From assembly GCA_963971285.1 (NCBI GenBank), contig OZ020244.1:33356001-33420000 (forward strand): a stretch of DNA of 64,000 nt, in the 5' to 3' direction. Below the pieces are notes generated by a model. It searched no databases. It was not told where the DNA came from and was given only the letters and a program-made list of their open reading frames with translations. Origin of the DNA: Astropecten irregularis (lineage: Eukaryota; Echinodermata; Asteroidea; Paxillosida; Astropectinidae). The translations under genes were made by a program, and so were the position numbers. The number at the start of each line of letters is the position of its first letter. Within the stretch, counting starts at the first letter, position 1. Below are positions 39,139 through 54,100 of the stretch, piece after piece.

Positions 39139-42100
39139 TAGTGTGAATCGCAGAAAAAAAAATTCCATTAAAAAAATATATATGTATCTGGGAGGGGGGG
39201 CGGGGCTTGGGGACGTCTGCCGGGCCCTTTGCAGCAGAAAATTGCATGGGTTGCGTGCATTATTGGCCATTCCAAACTTTGTGTGTTGTACCTGTTCATT
39301 TGAAATTGGTTTCAAGTGGTACCTTGTTCGTTTGATCAAAGGTAAATTTTAGGGCCTAGTTTTGGGGGTCCCCATGGGGTACATGCAAATTGCAAATGGT
39401 TCGGCAAATCGAAAAGAAATTGAAAATGGAATTTTTCATCTTTATTTTGCCGTATTGGTCGATTGCCTCGGAAACTTATATGAGTATTTCTAAGTATTTT
39501 GTTAATGGGCCTTTTTGCGTGGGAGCTTGTGGGAAATATTTTAGTGGTCTGCACCCACGTACACTGAAAAATACCCCTCACGCCCTTTAACAATGGTCCC
39601 ATGCACAAACATATGCACAAAGTCAGGGAACTTGACCGAATGTTACTGGCTATGCCAAACATAATCAATGACCATTTCATGTCACAACTCCTCTTTGTCC
39701 GCACAGACCCTACGGGCTTTTTATGAGCGTGACCTGAACCAGTCGTTTGGCATAGTCAGTGAAAAGCGGTCAAGTTTCCAATCTTCGTAGTATGGTTTGT
39801 ACACGGGCTCATTGCTAAAGCGCGTGAAGATTTTTTTCAGAGTGCACGCGCAAATGTATTGAGTCATTCAACAATTCTGTGCATGTTCGAACTGCCATGC
39901 GACAAATCTGTCGAAATTGCAACCCCGAAAAATAATCGTAAGTACCACTGAAGTACCACTTGTTCATCTTTGACACGACTGAGTAAAAACCGGTATAATG
40001 TGCTTTTATGGAATCTTTTGACTTGATTTCAGGCATTTTGGAGGCGATCCGTTTATTTAGTTTAAATACCGCATTGCTTAGCCGGGGACGTTAGTGCGAA
40101 GGATGAAGTAAAAACTCGTCTTAAAAAAAGAGCTCTAACGGCCCAGTAAGCATGGTAAGTGGCACTACGTAACCTCATTTTATTGTTCGTATGACCTAGG
40201 ATGCCTTGCAGCCCTACGTAGGGTACGATGGGTTATCCTTCTTAACTCGAGTTACGATCGATCGTAGGGCTTCGTGAAGTCGACCCTAGTGTGAATCGCA
40301 GAAAAAAAAATTCCATTAAAAAAATATATATGTATCTGGGAGGGGGGGCGGGGCTTGGGGACGTCTGCCGGGCCCTTTGCAGCAGAAAATTGCATGGGTT
40401 GCGTGCATTATTGGCCATTCCAAACTTTGTGTGTTGTACCTGTTCATTTGAAATTGGTTTCAAGTGGTACCTTGTTCGTTTGATCAAAGGTAAATTTTAG
40501 GGCCTAGTTTTGGGGGTCCCCATGGGGTACATGCAAATTGCAAATGGTTCGGCAAATCGAAAAGAAATTGAAAATGGAATTTTTCATCTTTATTTTGCCG
40601 TATTGGTCGATTGCCTCGGAAACTTATATGAGTATTTCTAAGTATTTTGTTAATGGGCCTTTTTGCGTGGGAGCTTGTGGGAAATATTTTAGTGGTCTGC
40701 ACCCACGTACACTGAAAAATACCCCTCACGCCCTTTAACAATGGTCCCATGCACAAACATATGCACAAAGTCAGGGAACTTGACCGAATGTTACTGGCTA
40801 TGCCAAACATAATCAATGACCATTTCATGTCACAACTCCTCTTTGTCCGCACAGACCCTACGGGCTTTTTATGAGCGTGACCTGAACCAGTCGTTTGGCA
40901 TAGTCAGTGAAAAGCGGTCAAGTTTCCAATCTTCGTAGTATGGTTTGTACACGGGCTCATTGCTAAAGCGCGTGAAGATTTGTTTCAGAGTGCACGCGCA
41001 AATGTATTGAGTCATTCAACAATTCTGTGCATGTTCGAACTGCCATGCGACAAATCTGTCGAAATTGCAACCCCGAAAAATAATCGTAAGTACCACTGAA
41101 GTACCACTTGTTCATCTTTGACACGACTGAGTAAAAACCGGTATAATGTGCTTTTATGGAATCTTTTGACTTGATTTCAGGCATTTTGGAGGCGATCCGT
41201 TTATTTAGTTTAAATACCGCATTGCTTAGCCGGGGACGTTAGTGCGAAGGATGAAGTAAAAACTCGTCTTAAAAAAAGAGCTCTAACGGCCCAGTAAGCA
41301 TGGTAAGTGGCACTACGTAACCTCATTTTATTGTTCGTATGACCTAGGATGCCTTGCAGCCCTACGTAGGGTACGATGGGTTATCCTTCTTAACTCGAGT
41401 TACGATCGATCGTAGGGCTTCGTGAAGTCGACCCTAGTGTGAATCGCAGAAAAAAAAATTCCATTAAAAAAATATATATGTATCTGGGAGGGGGGGCGGG
41501 GCTTGGGGACGTCTGCCGGGCCCTTTGCAGCAGAAAATTGCATGGGTTGCGTGCATTATTGGCCATTCCAAACTTTGTGTGTTGTACCTGTTCATTTGAA
41601 ATTGGTTTCAAGTGGTACCTTGTTCGTTTGATCAAAGGTAAATTTTAGGGCCTAGTTTTGGGGGTCCCCATGGGGTACATGCAAATTGCAAATGGTTCGG
41701 CAAATCGAAAAGAAATTGAAAATGGAATTTTTCATCTTTATTTTGCCGTATTGGTCGATTGCCTCGGAAACTTATATGAGTATTTCTAAGTATTTTGTTA
41801 ATGGGCCTTTTTGCGTGGGAGCTTGTGGGAAATATTTTAGTGGTCTGCACCCACGTACACTGAAAAATACCCCTCACGCCCTTTAACAATGGTCCCATGC
41901 ACAAACATATGCACAAAGTCAGGGAACTTGACCGAATGTTACTGGCTATGCCAAACATAATCAATGACCATTTCATGTCACAACTCCTCTTTGTCCGCAC
42001 AGACCCTACGGGCTTTTTATGAGCGTGACCTGAACCAGTCGTTTGGCATAGTCAGTGAAAAGCGGTCAAGTTTCCAATCTTCGTAGTATGGTTTGTACAC

Positions 42101-45100
42101 GGGCTCATTGCTAAAGCGCGTGAAGATTTTTTTCAGAGTGCACGCGCAAATGTATTGAGTCATTCAACAATTCTGTGCATGTTCGAACTGCCATGCGACA
42201 AATCTGTCGAAATTGCAACCCCGAAAAATAATCGTAAGTACCACTGAAGTACCACTTGTTCATCTTTGACACGACTGAGTAAAAACCGGTATAATGTGCT
42301 TTTATGGAATCTTTTGACTTGATTTCAGGCATTTTGGAGGCGATCCGTTTATTTAGTTTAAATACCGCATTGCTTAGCCGGGGACGTTAGTGCGAAGGAT
42401 GAAGTAAAAACTCGTCTTAAAAAAAGAGCTCTAACGGCCCAGTAAGCATGGTAAGTGGCACTACGTAACCTCATTTTATTGTTCGTATGACCTAGGATGC
42501 CTTGCAGCCCTACGTAGGGTACGATGGGTTATCCTTCTTAACTCGAGTTACGATCGATCGTAGGGCTTCGTGAAGTCGACCCTAGTGTGAATCGCAGAAA
42601 AAAAAATTCCATTAAAAAAATATATATGTATCTGGGAGGGGGGGCGGGGCTTGGGGACGTCTGCCGGGCCCTTTGCAGCAGAAAATTGCATGGGTTGCGT
42701 GCATTATTGGCCATTCCAAACTTTGTGTGTTGTACCTGTTCATTTGAAATTGGTTTCAAGTGGTACCTTGTTCGTTTGATCAAAGGTAAATTTTAGGGCC
42801 TAGTTTTGGGGGTCCCCATGGGGTACATGCAAATTGCAAATGGTTCGGCAAATCGAAAAGAAATTGAAAATGGAATTTTTCATCTTTATTTTGCCGTATT
42901 GGTCGATTGCCTCGAAAACTTATATGAGTATTTCTAAGTATTTTGTTAATGGGCCTTTTTGCGTGGGAGCTTGTGGGAAATATTTTAGTGGTCTGCACCC
43001 ACGTACACTGAAAAATACCCCTCACGCCCTTTAACAATGGTCCCATGCACAAACATATGCACAAAGTCAGGGAACTTGACCGAATGTTACTGGCTATGCC
43101 AAACATAATCAATGACCATTTCATGTCACAACTCCTCTTTGTCCGCACAGACCCTACGGGCTTTTTATGAGCGTGACCTGAACCAGTCGTTTGGCATAGT
43201 CAGTGAAAAGCGGTCAAGTTTCCAATCTTCGTAGTATGGTTTGTACACGGGCTCATTGCTAAAGCGCGTGAAGATTTTTTTCAGAGTGCACGCGCAAATG
43301 TATTGAGTCATTCAACAATTCTGTGCATGTTCGAACTGCCATGCGACAAATCTGTCGAAATTGCAACCCCGAAAAATAATCGTAAGTACCACTGAAGTAC
43401 CACTTGTTCATCTTTGACACGACTGAGTAAAAACCGGTATAATGTGCTTTTATGGAATCTTTTGACTTGATTTCAGGCATTTTGGAGGCGATCCGTTTAT
43501 TTAGTTTAAATACCGCATTGCTTAGCCGGGGACGTTAGTGCGAAGGATGAAGTAAAAACTCGTCTTAAAAAAAGAGCTCTAACGGCCCAGTAAGCATGGT
43601 AAGTGGCACTACGTAACCTCATTTTATTGTTCGTATGACCTAGGATGCCTTGCAGCCCTACGTAGGGTACGATGGGTTATCCTTCTTAACTCGAGTTACG
43701 ATCGATCGTAGGGCTTCGTGAAGTCGACCCTAGTGTGAATCGCAGAAAAAAAAATTCCATTAAAAAAATATATATGTATCTGGGAGGGGGGGCGGGGCTT
43801 GGGGACGTCTGCCGGGCCCTTTGCAGCAGAAAATTGCATGGGTTGCGTGCATTATTGGCCATTCCAAACTTTGTGTGTTGTACCTGTTCATTTGAAATTG
43901 GTTTCAAGTGGTACCTTGTTCGTTTGATCAAAGGTAAATTTTAGGGCCTAGTTTTGGGGGTCCCCATGGGGTACATGCAAATTGCAAATGGTTCGGCAAA
44001 TCGAAAAGAAATTGAAAATGGAATTTTTCATCTTTATTTTGCCGTATTGGTCGATTGCCTCGGAAACTTATATGAGTATTTCTAAGTATTTTGTTAATGG
44101 GCCTTTTTGCGTGGGAGCTTGTGGGAAATATTTTAGTGGTCTGCACCCACGTACACTGAAAAATACCCCTCACGCCCTTTAACAATGGTCCCATGCACAA
44201 ACATATGCACAAAGTCAGGGAACTTGACCGAATGTTACTGGCTATGCCAAACATAATCAATGACCATTTCATGTCACAACTCCTCTTTGTCCGCACAGAC
44301 CCTACGGGCTTTTTATGAGCGTGACCTGAACCAGTCGTTTGGCATAGTCAGTGAAAAGCGGTCAAGTTTCCAATCTTCGTAGTATGGTTTGTACACGGGC
44401 TCATTGCTAAAGCGCGTGAAGATTTTTTTCAGAGTGCACGCGCAAATGTATTGAGTCATTCAACAATTCTGTGCATGTTCGAACTGCCATGCGACAAATC
44501 TGTCGAAATTGCAACCCCGAAAAATAATCGTAAGTACCACTGAAGTACCACTTGTTCATCTTTGACACGACTGAGTAAAAACCGGTATAATGTGCTTTTA
44601 TGGAATCTTTTGACTTGATTTCAGGCATTTTGGAGGCGATCCGTTTATTTAGTTTAAATACCGCATTGCTTAGCCGGGGACGTTAGTGCGAAGGATGAAG
44701 TAAAAACTCGTCTTAAAAAAAGAGCTCTAACGGCCCAGTAAGCATGGTAAGTGGCACTACGTAACCTCATTTTATTGTTCGTATGACCTAGGATGCCTTG
44801 CAGCCCTACGTAGGGTACGATGGGTTATCCTTCTTAACTCGAGTTACGATCGATCGTAGGGCTTCGTGAAGTCGACCCTAGTGTGAATCGCAGAAAAAAA
44901 AATTCCATTAAAAAAATATATATGTATCTGGGAGGGGGGGCGGGGCTTGGGGACGTCTGCCGGGCCCTTTGCAGCAGAAAATTGCATGGGTTGCGTGCAT
45001 TATTGGCCATTCCAAACTTTGTGTGTTGTACCTGTTCATTTGAAATTGGTTTCAAGTGGTACCTTGTTCGTTTGATCAAAGGTAAATTTTAGGGCCTAGT

Positions 45101-48100
45101 TTTGGGGGTCCCCATGGGGTACATGCAAATTGCAAATGGTTCGGCAAATCGAAAAGAAATTGAAAATGGAATTTTTCATCTTTATTTTGCCGTATTGGTC
45201 GATTGCCTCGGAAACTTATATGAGTATTTCTAAGTATTTTGTTAATGGGCCTTTTTGCGTGGGAGCTTGTGGGAAATATTTTAGTGGTCTGCACCCACGT
45301 ACACTGAAAAATACCCCTCACGCCCTTTAACAATGGTCCCATGCACAAACATATGCACAAAGTCAGGGAACTTGACCGAATGTTACTGGCTATGCCAAAC
45401 ATAATCAATGACCATTTCATGTCACAACTCCTCTTTGTCCGCACAGACCCTACGGGCTTTTTATGAGCGTGACCTGAACCAGTCGTTTGGCATAGTCAGT
45501 GAAAAGCGGTCAAGTTTCCAATCTTCGTAGTATGGTTTGTACACGGGCTCATTGCTAAAGCGCGTGAAGATTTTTTTCAGAGTGCACGCGCAAATGTATT
45601 GAGTCATTCAACAATTCTGTGCATGTTCGAACTGCCATGCGACAAATCTGTCGAAATTGCAACCCCGAAAAATAATCGTAAGTACCACTGAAGTACCACT
45701 TGTTCATCTTTGACACGACTGAGTAAAAACCGGTATAATGTGCTTTTATGGAATCTTTTGACTTGATTTCAGGCATTTTGGAGGCGATCCGTTTATTTAG
45801 TTTAAATACCGCATTGCTTAGCCGGGGACGTTAGTGCGAAGGATGAAGTAAAAACTCGTCTTAAAAAAAGAGCTCTAACGGCCCAGTAAGCATGGTAAGT
45901 GGCACTACGTAACCTCATTTTATTGTTCGTATGACCTAGGATGCCTTGCAGCCCTACGTAGGGTACGATGGGTTATCCTTCTTAACTCGAGTTACGATCG
46001 ATCGTAGGGCTTCGTGAAGTCGACCCTAGTGTGAATCGCAGAAAAAAAAATTCCATTAAAAAAATATATATGTATCTGGGAGGGGGGGCGGGGCTTGGGG
46101 ACGTCTGCCGGGCCCTTTGCAGCAGAAAATTGCATGGGTTGCGTGCATTATTGGCCATTCCAAACTTTGTGTGTTGTACCTGTTCATTTGAAATTGGTTT
46201 CAAGTGGTACCTTGTTCGTTTGATCAAAGGTAAATTTTAGGGCCTAGTTTTGGGGGTCCCCATGGGGTACATGCAAATTGCAAATGGTTCGGCAAATCGA
46301 AAAGAAATTGAAAATGGAATTTTTCATCTTTATTTTGCCGTATTGGTCGATTGCCTCGGAAACTTATATGAGTATTTCTAAGTATTTTGTTAATGGGCCT
46401 TTTTGCGTGGGAGCTTGTGGGAAATATTTTAGTGGTCTGCACCCACGTACACTGAAAAATACCCCTCACGCCCTTTAACAATGGTCCCATGCACAAACAT
46501 ATGCACAAAGTCAGGGAACTTGACCGAATGTTACTGGCTATGCCAAACATAATCAATGACCATTTCATGTCACAACTCCTCTTTGTCCGCACAGACCCTA
46601 CGGGCTTTTTATGAGCGTGACCTGAACCAGTCGTTTGGCATAGTCAGTGAAAAGCGGTCAAGTTTCCAATCTTCGTAGTATGGTTTGTACACGGGCTCAT
46701 TGCTAAAGCGCGTGAAGATTTTTTTCAGAGTGCACGCGCAAATGTATTGAGTCATTCAACAATTCTGTGCATGTTCGAACTGCCATGCGACAAATCTGTC
46801 GAAATTGCAACCCCGAAAAATAATCGTAAGTACCACTGAAGTACCACTTGTTCATCTTTGACACGACTGAGTAAAAACCGGTATAATGTGCTTTTATGGA
46901 ATCTTTTGACTTGATTTCAGGCATTTTGGAGGCGATCCGTTTATTTAGTTTAAATACCGCATTGCTTAGCCGGGGACGTTAGTGCGAAGGATGAAGTAAA
47001 AACTCGTCTTAAAAAAAGAGCTCTAACGGCCCAGTAAGCATGGTAAGTGGCACTACGTAACCTCATTTTATTGTTCGTATGACCTAGGATGCCTTGCAGC
47101 CCTACGTAGGGTACGATGGGTTATCCTTCTTAACTCGAGTTACGATCGATCGTAGGGCTTCGTGAAGTCGACCCTAGTGTGAATCGCAGAAAAAAAAATT
47201 CCATTAAAAAAATATATATGTATCTGGGAGGGGGGGCGGGGCTTGGGGACGTCTGCCGGGCCCTTTGCAGCAGAAAATTGCATGGGTTGCGTGCATTATT
47301 GGCCATTCCAAACTTTGTGTGTTGTACCTGTTCATTTGAAATTGGTTTCAAGTGGTACCTTGTTCGTTTGATCAAAGGTAAATTTTAGGGCCTAGTTTTG
47401 GGGGTCCCCATGGGGTACATGCAAATTGCAAATGGTTCGGCAAATCGAAAAGAAATTGAAAATGGAATTTTTCATCTTTATTTTGCCGTATTGGTCGATT
47501 GCCTCGAAAACTTATATGAGTATTTCTAAGTATTTTGTTAATGGGCCTTTTTGCGTGGGAGCTTGTGGGAAATATTTTAGTGGTCTGCACCCACGTACAC
47601 TGAAAAATACCCCTCACGCCCTTTAACAATGGTCCCATGCACAAACATATGCACAAAGTCAGGGAACTTGACCGAATGTTACTGGCTATGCCAAACATAA
47701 TCAATGACCATTTCATGTCACAACTCCTCTTTGTCCGCACAGACCCTACGGGCTTTTTATGAGCGTGACCTGAACCAGTCGTTTGGCATAGTCAGTGAAA
47801 AGCGGTCAAGTTTCCAATCTTCGTAGTATGGTTTGTACACGGGCTCATTGCTAAAGCGCGTGAAGATTTTTTTCAGAGTGCACGCGCAAATGTATTGAGT
47901 CATTCAACAATTCTGTGCATGTTCGAACTGCCATGCGACAAATCTGTCGAAATTGCAACCCCGAAAAATAATCGTAAGTACCACTGAAGTACCACTTGTT
48001 CATCTTTGACACGACTGAGTAAAAACCGGTATAATGTGCTTTTATGGAATCTTTTGACTTGATTTCAGGCATTTTGGAGGCGATCCGTTTATTTAGTTTA

Positions 48101-51100
48101 AATACCGCATTGCTTAGCCGGGGACGTTAGTGCGAAGGATGAAGTAAAAACTCGTCTTAAAAAAAGAGCTCTAACGGCCCAGTAAGCATGGTAAGTGGCA
48201 CTACGTAACCTCATTTTATTGTTCGTATGACCTAGGATGCCTTGCAGCCCTACGTAGGGTACGATGGGTTATCCTTCTTAACTCGAGTTACGATCGATCG
48301 TAGGGCTTCGTGAAGTCGACCCTAGTGTGAATCGCAGAAAAAAAAATTCCATTAAAAAAATATATATGTATCTGGGAGGGGGGGCGGGGCTTGGGGACGT
48401 CTGCCGGGCCCTTTGCAGCAGAAAATTGCATGGGTTGCGTGCATTATTGGCCATTCCAAACTTTGTGTGTTGTACCTGTTCATTTGAAATTGGTTTCAAG
48501 TGGTACCTTGTTCGTTTGATCAAAGGTAAATTTTAGGGCCTAGTTTTGGGGGTCCCCATGGGGTACATGCAAATTGCAAATGGTTCGGCAAATCGAAAAG
48601 AAATTGAAAATGGAATTTTTCATCTTTATTTTGCCGTATTGGTCGATTGCCTCGGAAACTTATATGAGTATTTCTAAGTATTTTGTTAATGGGCCTTTTT
48701 GCGTGGGAGCTTGTGGGAAATATTTTAGTGGTCTGCACCCACGTACACTGAAAAATACCCCTCACGCCCTTTAACAATGGTCCCATGCACAAACATATGC
48801 ACAAAGTCAGGGAACTTGACCGAATGTTACTGGCTATGCCAAACATAATCAATGACCATTTCATGTCACAACTCCTCTTTGTCCGCACAGACCCTACGGG
48901 CTTTTTATGAGCGTGACCTGAACCAGTCGTTTGGCATAGTCAGTGAAAAGCGGTCAAGTTTCCAATCTTCGTAGTATGGTTTGTACACGGGCTCATTGCT
49001 AAAGCGCGTGAAGATTTTTTTCAGAGTGCACGCGCAAATGTATTGAGTCATTCAACAATTCTGTGCATGTTCGAACTGCCATGCGACAAATCTGTCGAAA
49101 TTGCAACCCCGAAAAATAATCGTAAGTACCACTGAAGTACCACTTGTTCATCTTTGACACGACTGAGTAAAAACCGGTATAATGTGCTTTTATGGAATCT
49201 TTTGACTTGATTTCAGGCATTTTGGAGGCGATCCGTTTATTTAGTTTAAATACCGCATTGCTTAGCCGGGGACGTTAGTGCGAAGGATGAAGTAAAAACT
49301 CGTCTTAAAAAAAGAGCTCTAACGGCCCAGTAAGCATGGTAAGTGGCACTACGTAACCTCATTTTATTGTTCGTATGACCTAGGATGCCTTGCAGCCCTA
49401 CGTAGGGTACGATGGGTTATCCTTCTTAACTCGAGTTACGATCGATCGTAGGGCTTCGTGAAGTCGACCCTAGTGTGAATCGCAGAAAAAAAAATTCCAT
49501 TAAAAAAATATATATGTATCTGGGAGGGGGGGCGGGGCTTGGGGACGTCTGCCGGGCCCTTTGCAGCAGAAAATTGCATGGGTTGCGTGCATTATTGGCC
49601 ATTCCAAACTTTGTGTGTTGTACCTGTTCATTTGAAATTGGTTTCAAGTGGTACCTTGTTCGTTTGATCAAAGGTAAATTTTAGGGCCTAGTTTTGGGGG
49701 TCCCCATGGGGTACATGCAAATTGCAAATGGTTCGGCAAATCGAAAAGAAATTGAAAATGGAATTTTTCATCTTTATTTTGCCGTATTGGTCGATTGCCT
49801 CGGAAACTTATATGAGTATTTCTAAGTATTTTGTTAATGGGCCTTTTTGCGTGGGAGCTTGTGGGAAATATTTTAGTGGTCTGCACCCACGTACACTGAA
49901 AAATACCCCTCACGCCCTTTAACAATGGTCCCATGCACAAACATATGCACAAAGTCAGGGAACTTGACCGAATGTTACTGGCTATGCCAAACATAATCAA
50001 TGACCATTTCATGTCACAACTCCTCTTTGTCCGCACAGACCCTACGGGCTTTTTATGAGCGTGACCTGAACCAGTCGTTTGGCATAGTCAGTGAAAAGCG
50101 GTCAAGTTTCCAATCTTCGTAGTATGGTTTGTACACGGGCTCATTGCTAAAGCGCGTGAAGATTTTTTTCAGAGTGCACGCGCAAATGTATTGAGTCATT
50201 CAACAATTCTGTGCATGTTCGAACTGCCATGCGACAAATCTGTCGAAATTGCAACCCCGAAAAATAATCGTAAGTACCACTGAAGTACCACTTGTTCATC
50301 TTTGACACGACTGAGTAAAAACCGGTATAATGTGCTTTTATGGAATCTTTTGACTTGATTTCAGGCATTTTGGAGGCGATCCGTTTATTTAGTTTAAATA
50401 CCGCATTGCTTAGCCGGGGACGTTAGTGCGAAGGATGAAGTAAAAACTCGTCTTAAAAAAAGAGCTCTAACGGCCCAGTAAGCATGGTAAGTGGCACTAC
50501 GTAACCTCATTTTATTGTTCGTATGACCTAGGATGCCTTGCAGCCCTACGTAGGGTACGATGGGTTATCCTTCTTAACTCGAGTTACGATCGATCGTAGG
50601 GCTTCGTGAAGTCGACCCTAGTGTGAATCGCAGAAAAAAAAATTCCATTAAAAAAATATATATGTATCTGGGAGGGGGGGCGGGGCTTGGGGACGTCTGC
50701 CGGGCCCTTTGCAGCAGAAAATTGCATGGGTTGCGTGCATTATTGGCCATTCCAAACTTTGTGTGTTGTACCTGTTCATTTGAAATTGGTTTCAAGTGGT
50801 ACCTTGTTCGTTTGATCAAAGGTAAATTTTAGGGCCTAGTTTTGGGGGTCCCCATGGGGTACATGTAAATTGCAAATGGTTCGGCAAATCGAAAAGAAAT
50901 TGAAAATGGAATTTTTCATCTTTATTTTGCCGTATTGGTCGATTGCCTCGGAAACTTATATGAGTATTTCTAAGTATTTTGTTAATGGGCCTTTTTGCGT
51001 GGGAGCTTGTGGGAAATATTTTAGTGGTCTGCACCCACGTACACTGAAAAATACCCCTCACGCCCTTTAACAATGGTCCCATGCACAAACATATGCACAA

Positions 51101-54100
51101 AGTCAGGGAACTTGACCGAATGTTACTGGCTATGCCAAACATAATCAATGACCATTTCATGTCACAACTCCTCTTTGTCCGCACAGACCCTACGGGCTTT
51201 TTATGAGCGTGACCTGAACCAGTCGTTTGGCATAGTCAGTGAAAAGCGGTCAAGTTTCCAATCTTCGTAGTATGGTTTGTACACGGGCTCATTGCTAAAG
51301 CGCGTGAAGATTTTTTTCAGAGTGCACGCGCAAATGTATTGAGTCATTCAACAATTCTGTGCATGTTCGAACTGCCATGCGACAAATCTGTCGAAATTGC
51401 AACCCCGAAAAATAATCGTAAGTACCACTGAAGTACCACTTGTTCATCTTTGACACGACTGAGTAAAAACCGGTATAATGTGCTTTTATGGAATCTTTTG
51501 ACTTGATTTCAGGCATTTTGGAGGCGATCCGTTTATTTAGTTTAAATACCGCATTGCTTAGCCGGGGACGTTAGTGCGAAGGATGAAGTAAAAACTCGTC
51601 TTAAAAAAAGAGCTCTAACGGCCCAGTAAGCATGGTAAGTGGCACTACGTAACCTCATTTTATTGTTCGTATGACCTAGGATGCCTTGCAGCCCTACGTA
51701 GGGTACGATGGGTTATCCTTCTTAACTCGAGTTACGATCGATCGTAGGGCTTCGTGAAGTCGACCCTAGTGTGAATCGCAGAAAAAAAAATTCCATTAAA
51801 AAAATATATATGTATCTGGGAGGGGGGGCGGGGCTTGGGGACGTCTGCCGGGCCCTTTGCAGCAGAAAATTGCATGGGTTGCGTGCATTATTGGCCATTC
51901 CAAACTTTGTGTGTTGTACCTGTTCATTTGAAATTGGTTTCAAGTGGTACCTTGTTCGTTTGATCAAAGGTAAATTTTAGGGCCTAGTTTTGGGGGTCCC
52001 CATGGGGTACATGCAAATTGCAAATGGTTCGGCAAATCGAAAAGAAATTGAAAATGGAATTTTTCATCTTTATTTTGCCGTATTGGTCGATTGCCTCGGA
52101 AACTTATATGAGTATTTCTAAGTATTTTGTTAATGGGCCTTTTTGCGTGGGAGCTTGTGGGAAATATTTTAGTGGTCTGCACCCACGTACACTGAAAAAT
52201 ACCCCTCACGCCCTTTAACAATGGTCCCATGCACAAACATATGCACAAAGTCAGGGAACTTGACCGAATGTTACTGGCTATGCCAAACATAATCAATGAC
52301 CATTTCATGTCACAACTCCTCTTTGTCCGCACAGACCCTACGGGCTTTTTATGAGCGTGACCTGAACCAGTCGTTTGGCATAGTCAGTGAAAAGCGGTCA
52401 AGTTTCCAATCTTCGTAGTATGGTTTGTACACGGGCTCATTGCTAAAGCGCGTGAAGATTTTTTTCAGAGTGCACGCGCAAATGTATTGAGTCATTCAAC
52501 AATTCTGTGCATGTTCGAACTGCCATGCGACAAATCTGTCGAAATTGCAACCCCGAAAAATAATCGTAAGTACCACTGAAGTACCACTTGTTCATCTTTG
52601 ACACGACTGAGTAAAAACCGGTATAATGTGCTTTTATGGAATCTTTTGACTTGATTTCAGGCATTTTGGAGGCGATCCGTTTATTTAGTTTAAATACCGC
52701 ATTGCTTAGCCGGGGACGTTAGTGCGAAGGATGAAGTAAAAACTCGTCTTAAAAAAAGAGCTCTAACGGCCCAGTAAGCATGGTAAGTGGCACTACGTAA
52801 CCTCATTTTATTGTTCGTATGACCTAGGATGCCTTGCAGCCCTACGTAGGGTACGATGGGTTATCCTTCTTAACTCGAGTTACGATCGATCGTAGGGCTT
52901 CGTGAAGTCGACCCTAGTGTGAATCGCAGAAAAAAAAATTCCATTAAAAAAATATATATGTATCTGGGAGGGGGGGGGGCGGGGCTTGGGGACGTCTGCC
53001 GGGCCCTTTGCAGCAGAAAATTGCATGGGTTGCGTGCATTATTGGCCATTCCAAACTTTGTGTGTTGTACCTGTTCATTTGAAATTGGTTTCAAGTGGTA
53101 CCTTGTTCGTTTGATCAAAGGTAAATTTTAGGGCCTAGTTTTGGGGGTCCCCACTGGGTACATGCAAATTGCAAATGGTTCGGCAAATCGAAAAGAAATT
53201 GAAAATGGAATTTTTCATCTTTATTTTGCCGTATTGGTCGATTGCCTCGGAAACTTATATGAGTATTTCTAAGTATTTTGTTAATGGGCCTTTTTGCGTG
53301 GGAGCTTGTGGGAAATATTTTAGTGGTCTGCACCCACGTACACTGAAAAATACCCCTCACGCCCTTTAACAATGGTCCCATGCACAAACATATGCACAAA
53401 GTCAGGGAACTTGACCGAATGTTACTGGCTATGCCAAACATAATCAATGACCATTTCATGTCACAACTCCTCTTTGTCCGCACAGACCCTACGGGCTTTT
53501 TATGAGCGTGACCTGAACCAGTCGTTTGGCATAGTCAGTGAAAAGCGGTCAAGTTTCCAATCTTCGTAGTATGGTTTGTACACGGGCTCATTGCTAAAGC
53601 GCGTGAAGATTTTTTTCAGAGTGCACGCGCAAATGTATTGAGTCATTCAACAATTCTGTGCATGTTCGAACTGCCATGCGACAAATCTGTCGAAATTGCA
53701 ACCCCGAAAAATAATCGTAAGTACCACTGAAGTACCACTTGTTCATCTTTGACACGACTGAGTAAAAACCGGTATAATGTGCTTTTATGGAATCTTTTGA
53801 CTTGATTTCAGGCATTTTGGAGGCGATCCGTTTATTTAGTTTAAATACCGCATTGCTTAGCCGGGGACGTTAGTGCGAAGGATGAAGTAAAAACTCGTCT
53901 TAAAAAAAGAGCTCTAACGGCCCAGTAAGCATGGTAAGTGGCACTACGTAACCTCATTTTATTGTTCGTATGACCTAGGATGCCTTGCAGCCCTACGTAG
54001 GGTACGATGGGTTATCCTTCTTAACTCGAGTTACGATCGATCGTAGGGCTTCGTGAAGTCGACCCTAGTGTGAATCGCAGAAAAAAAAATTCCATTAAAA

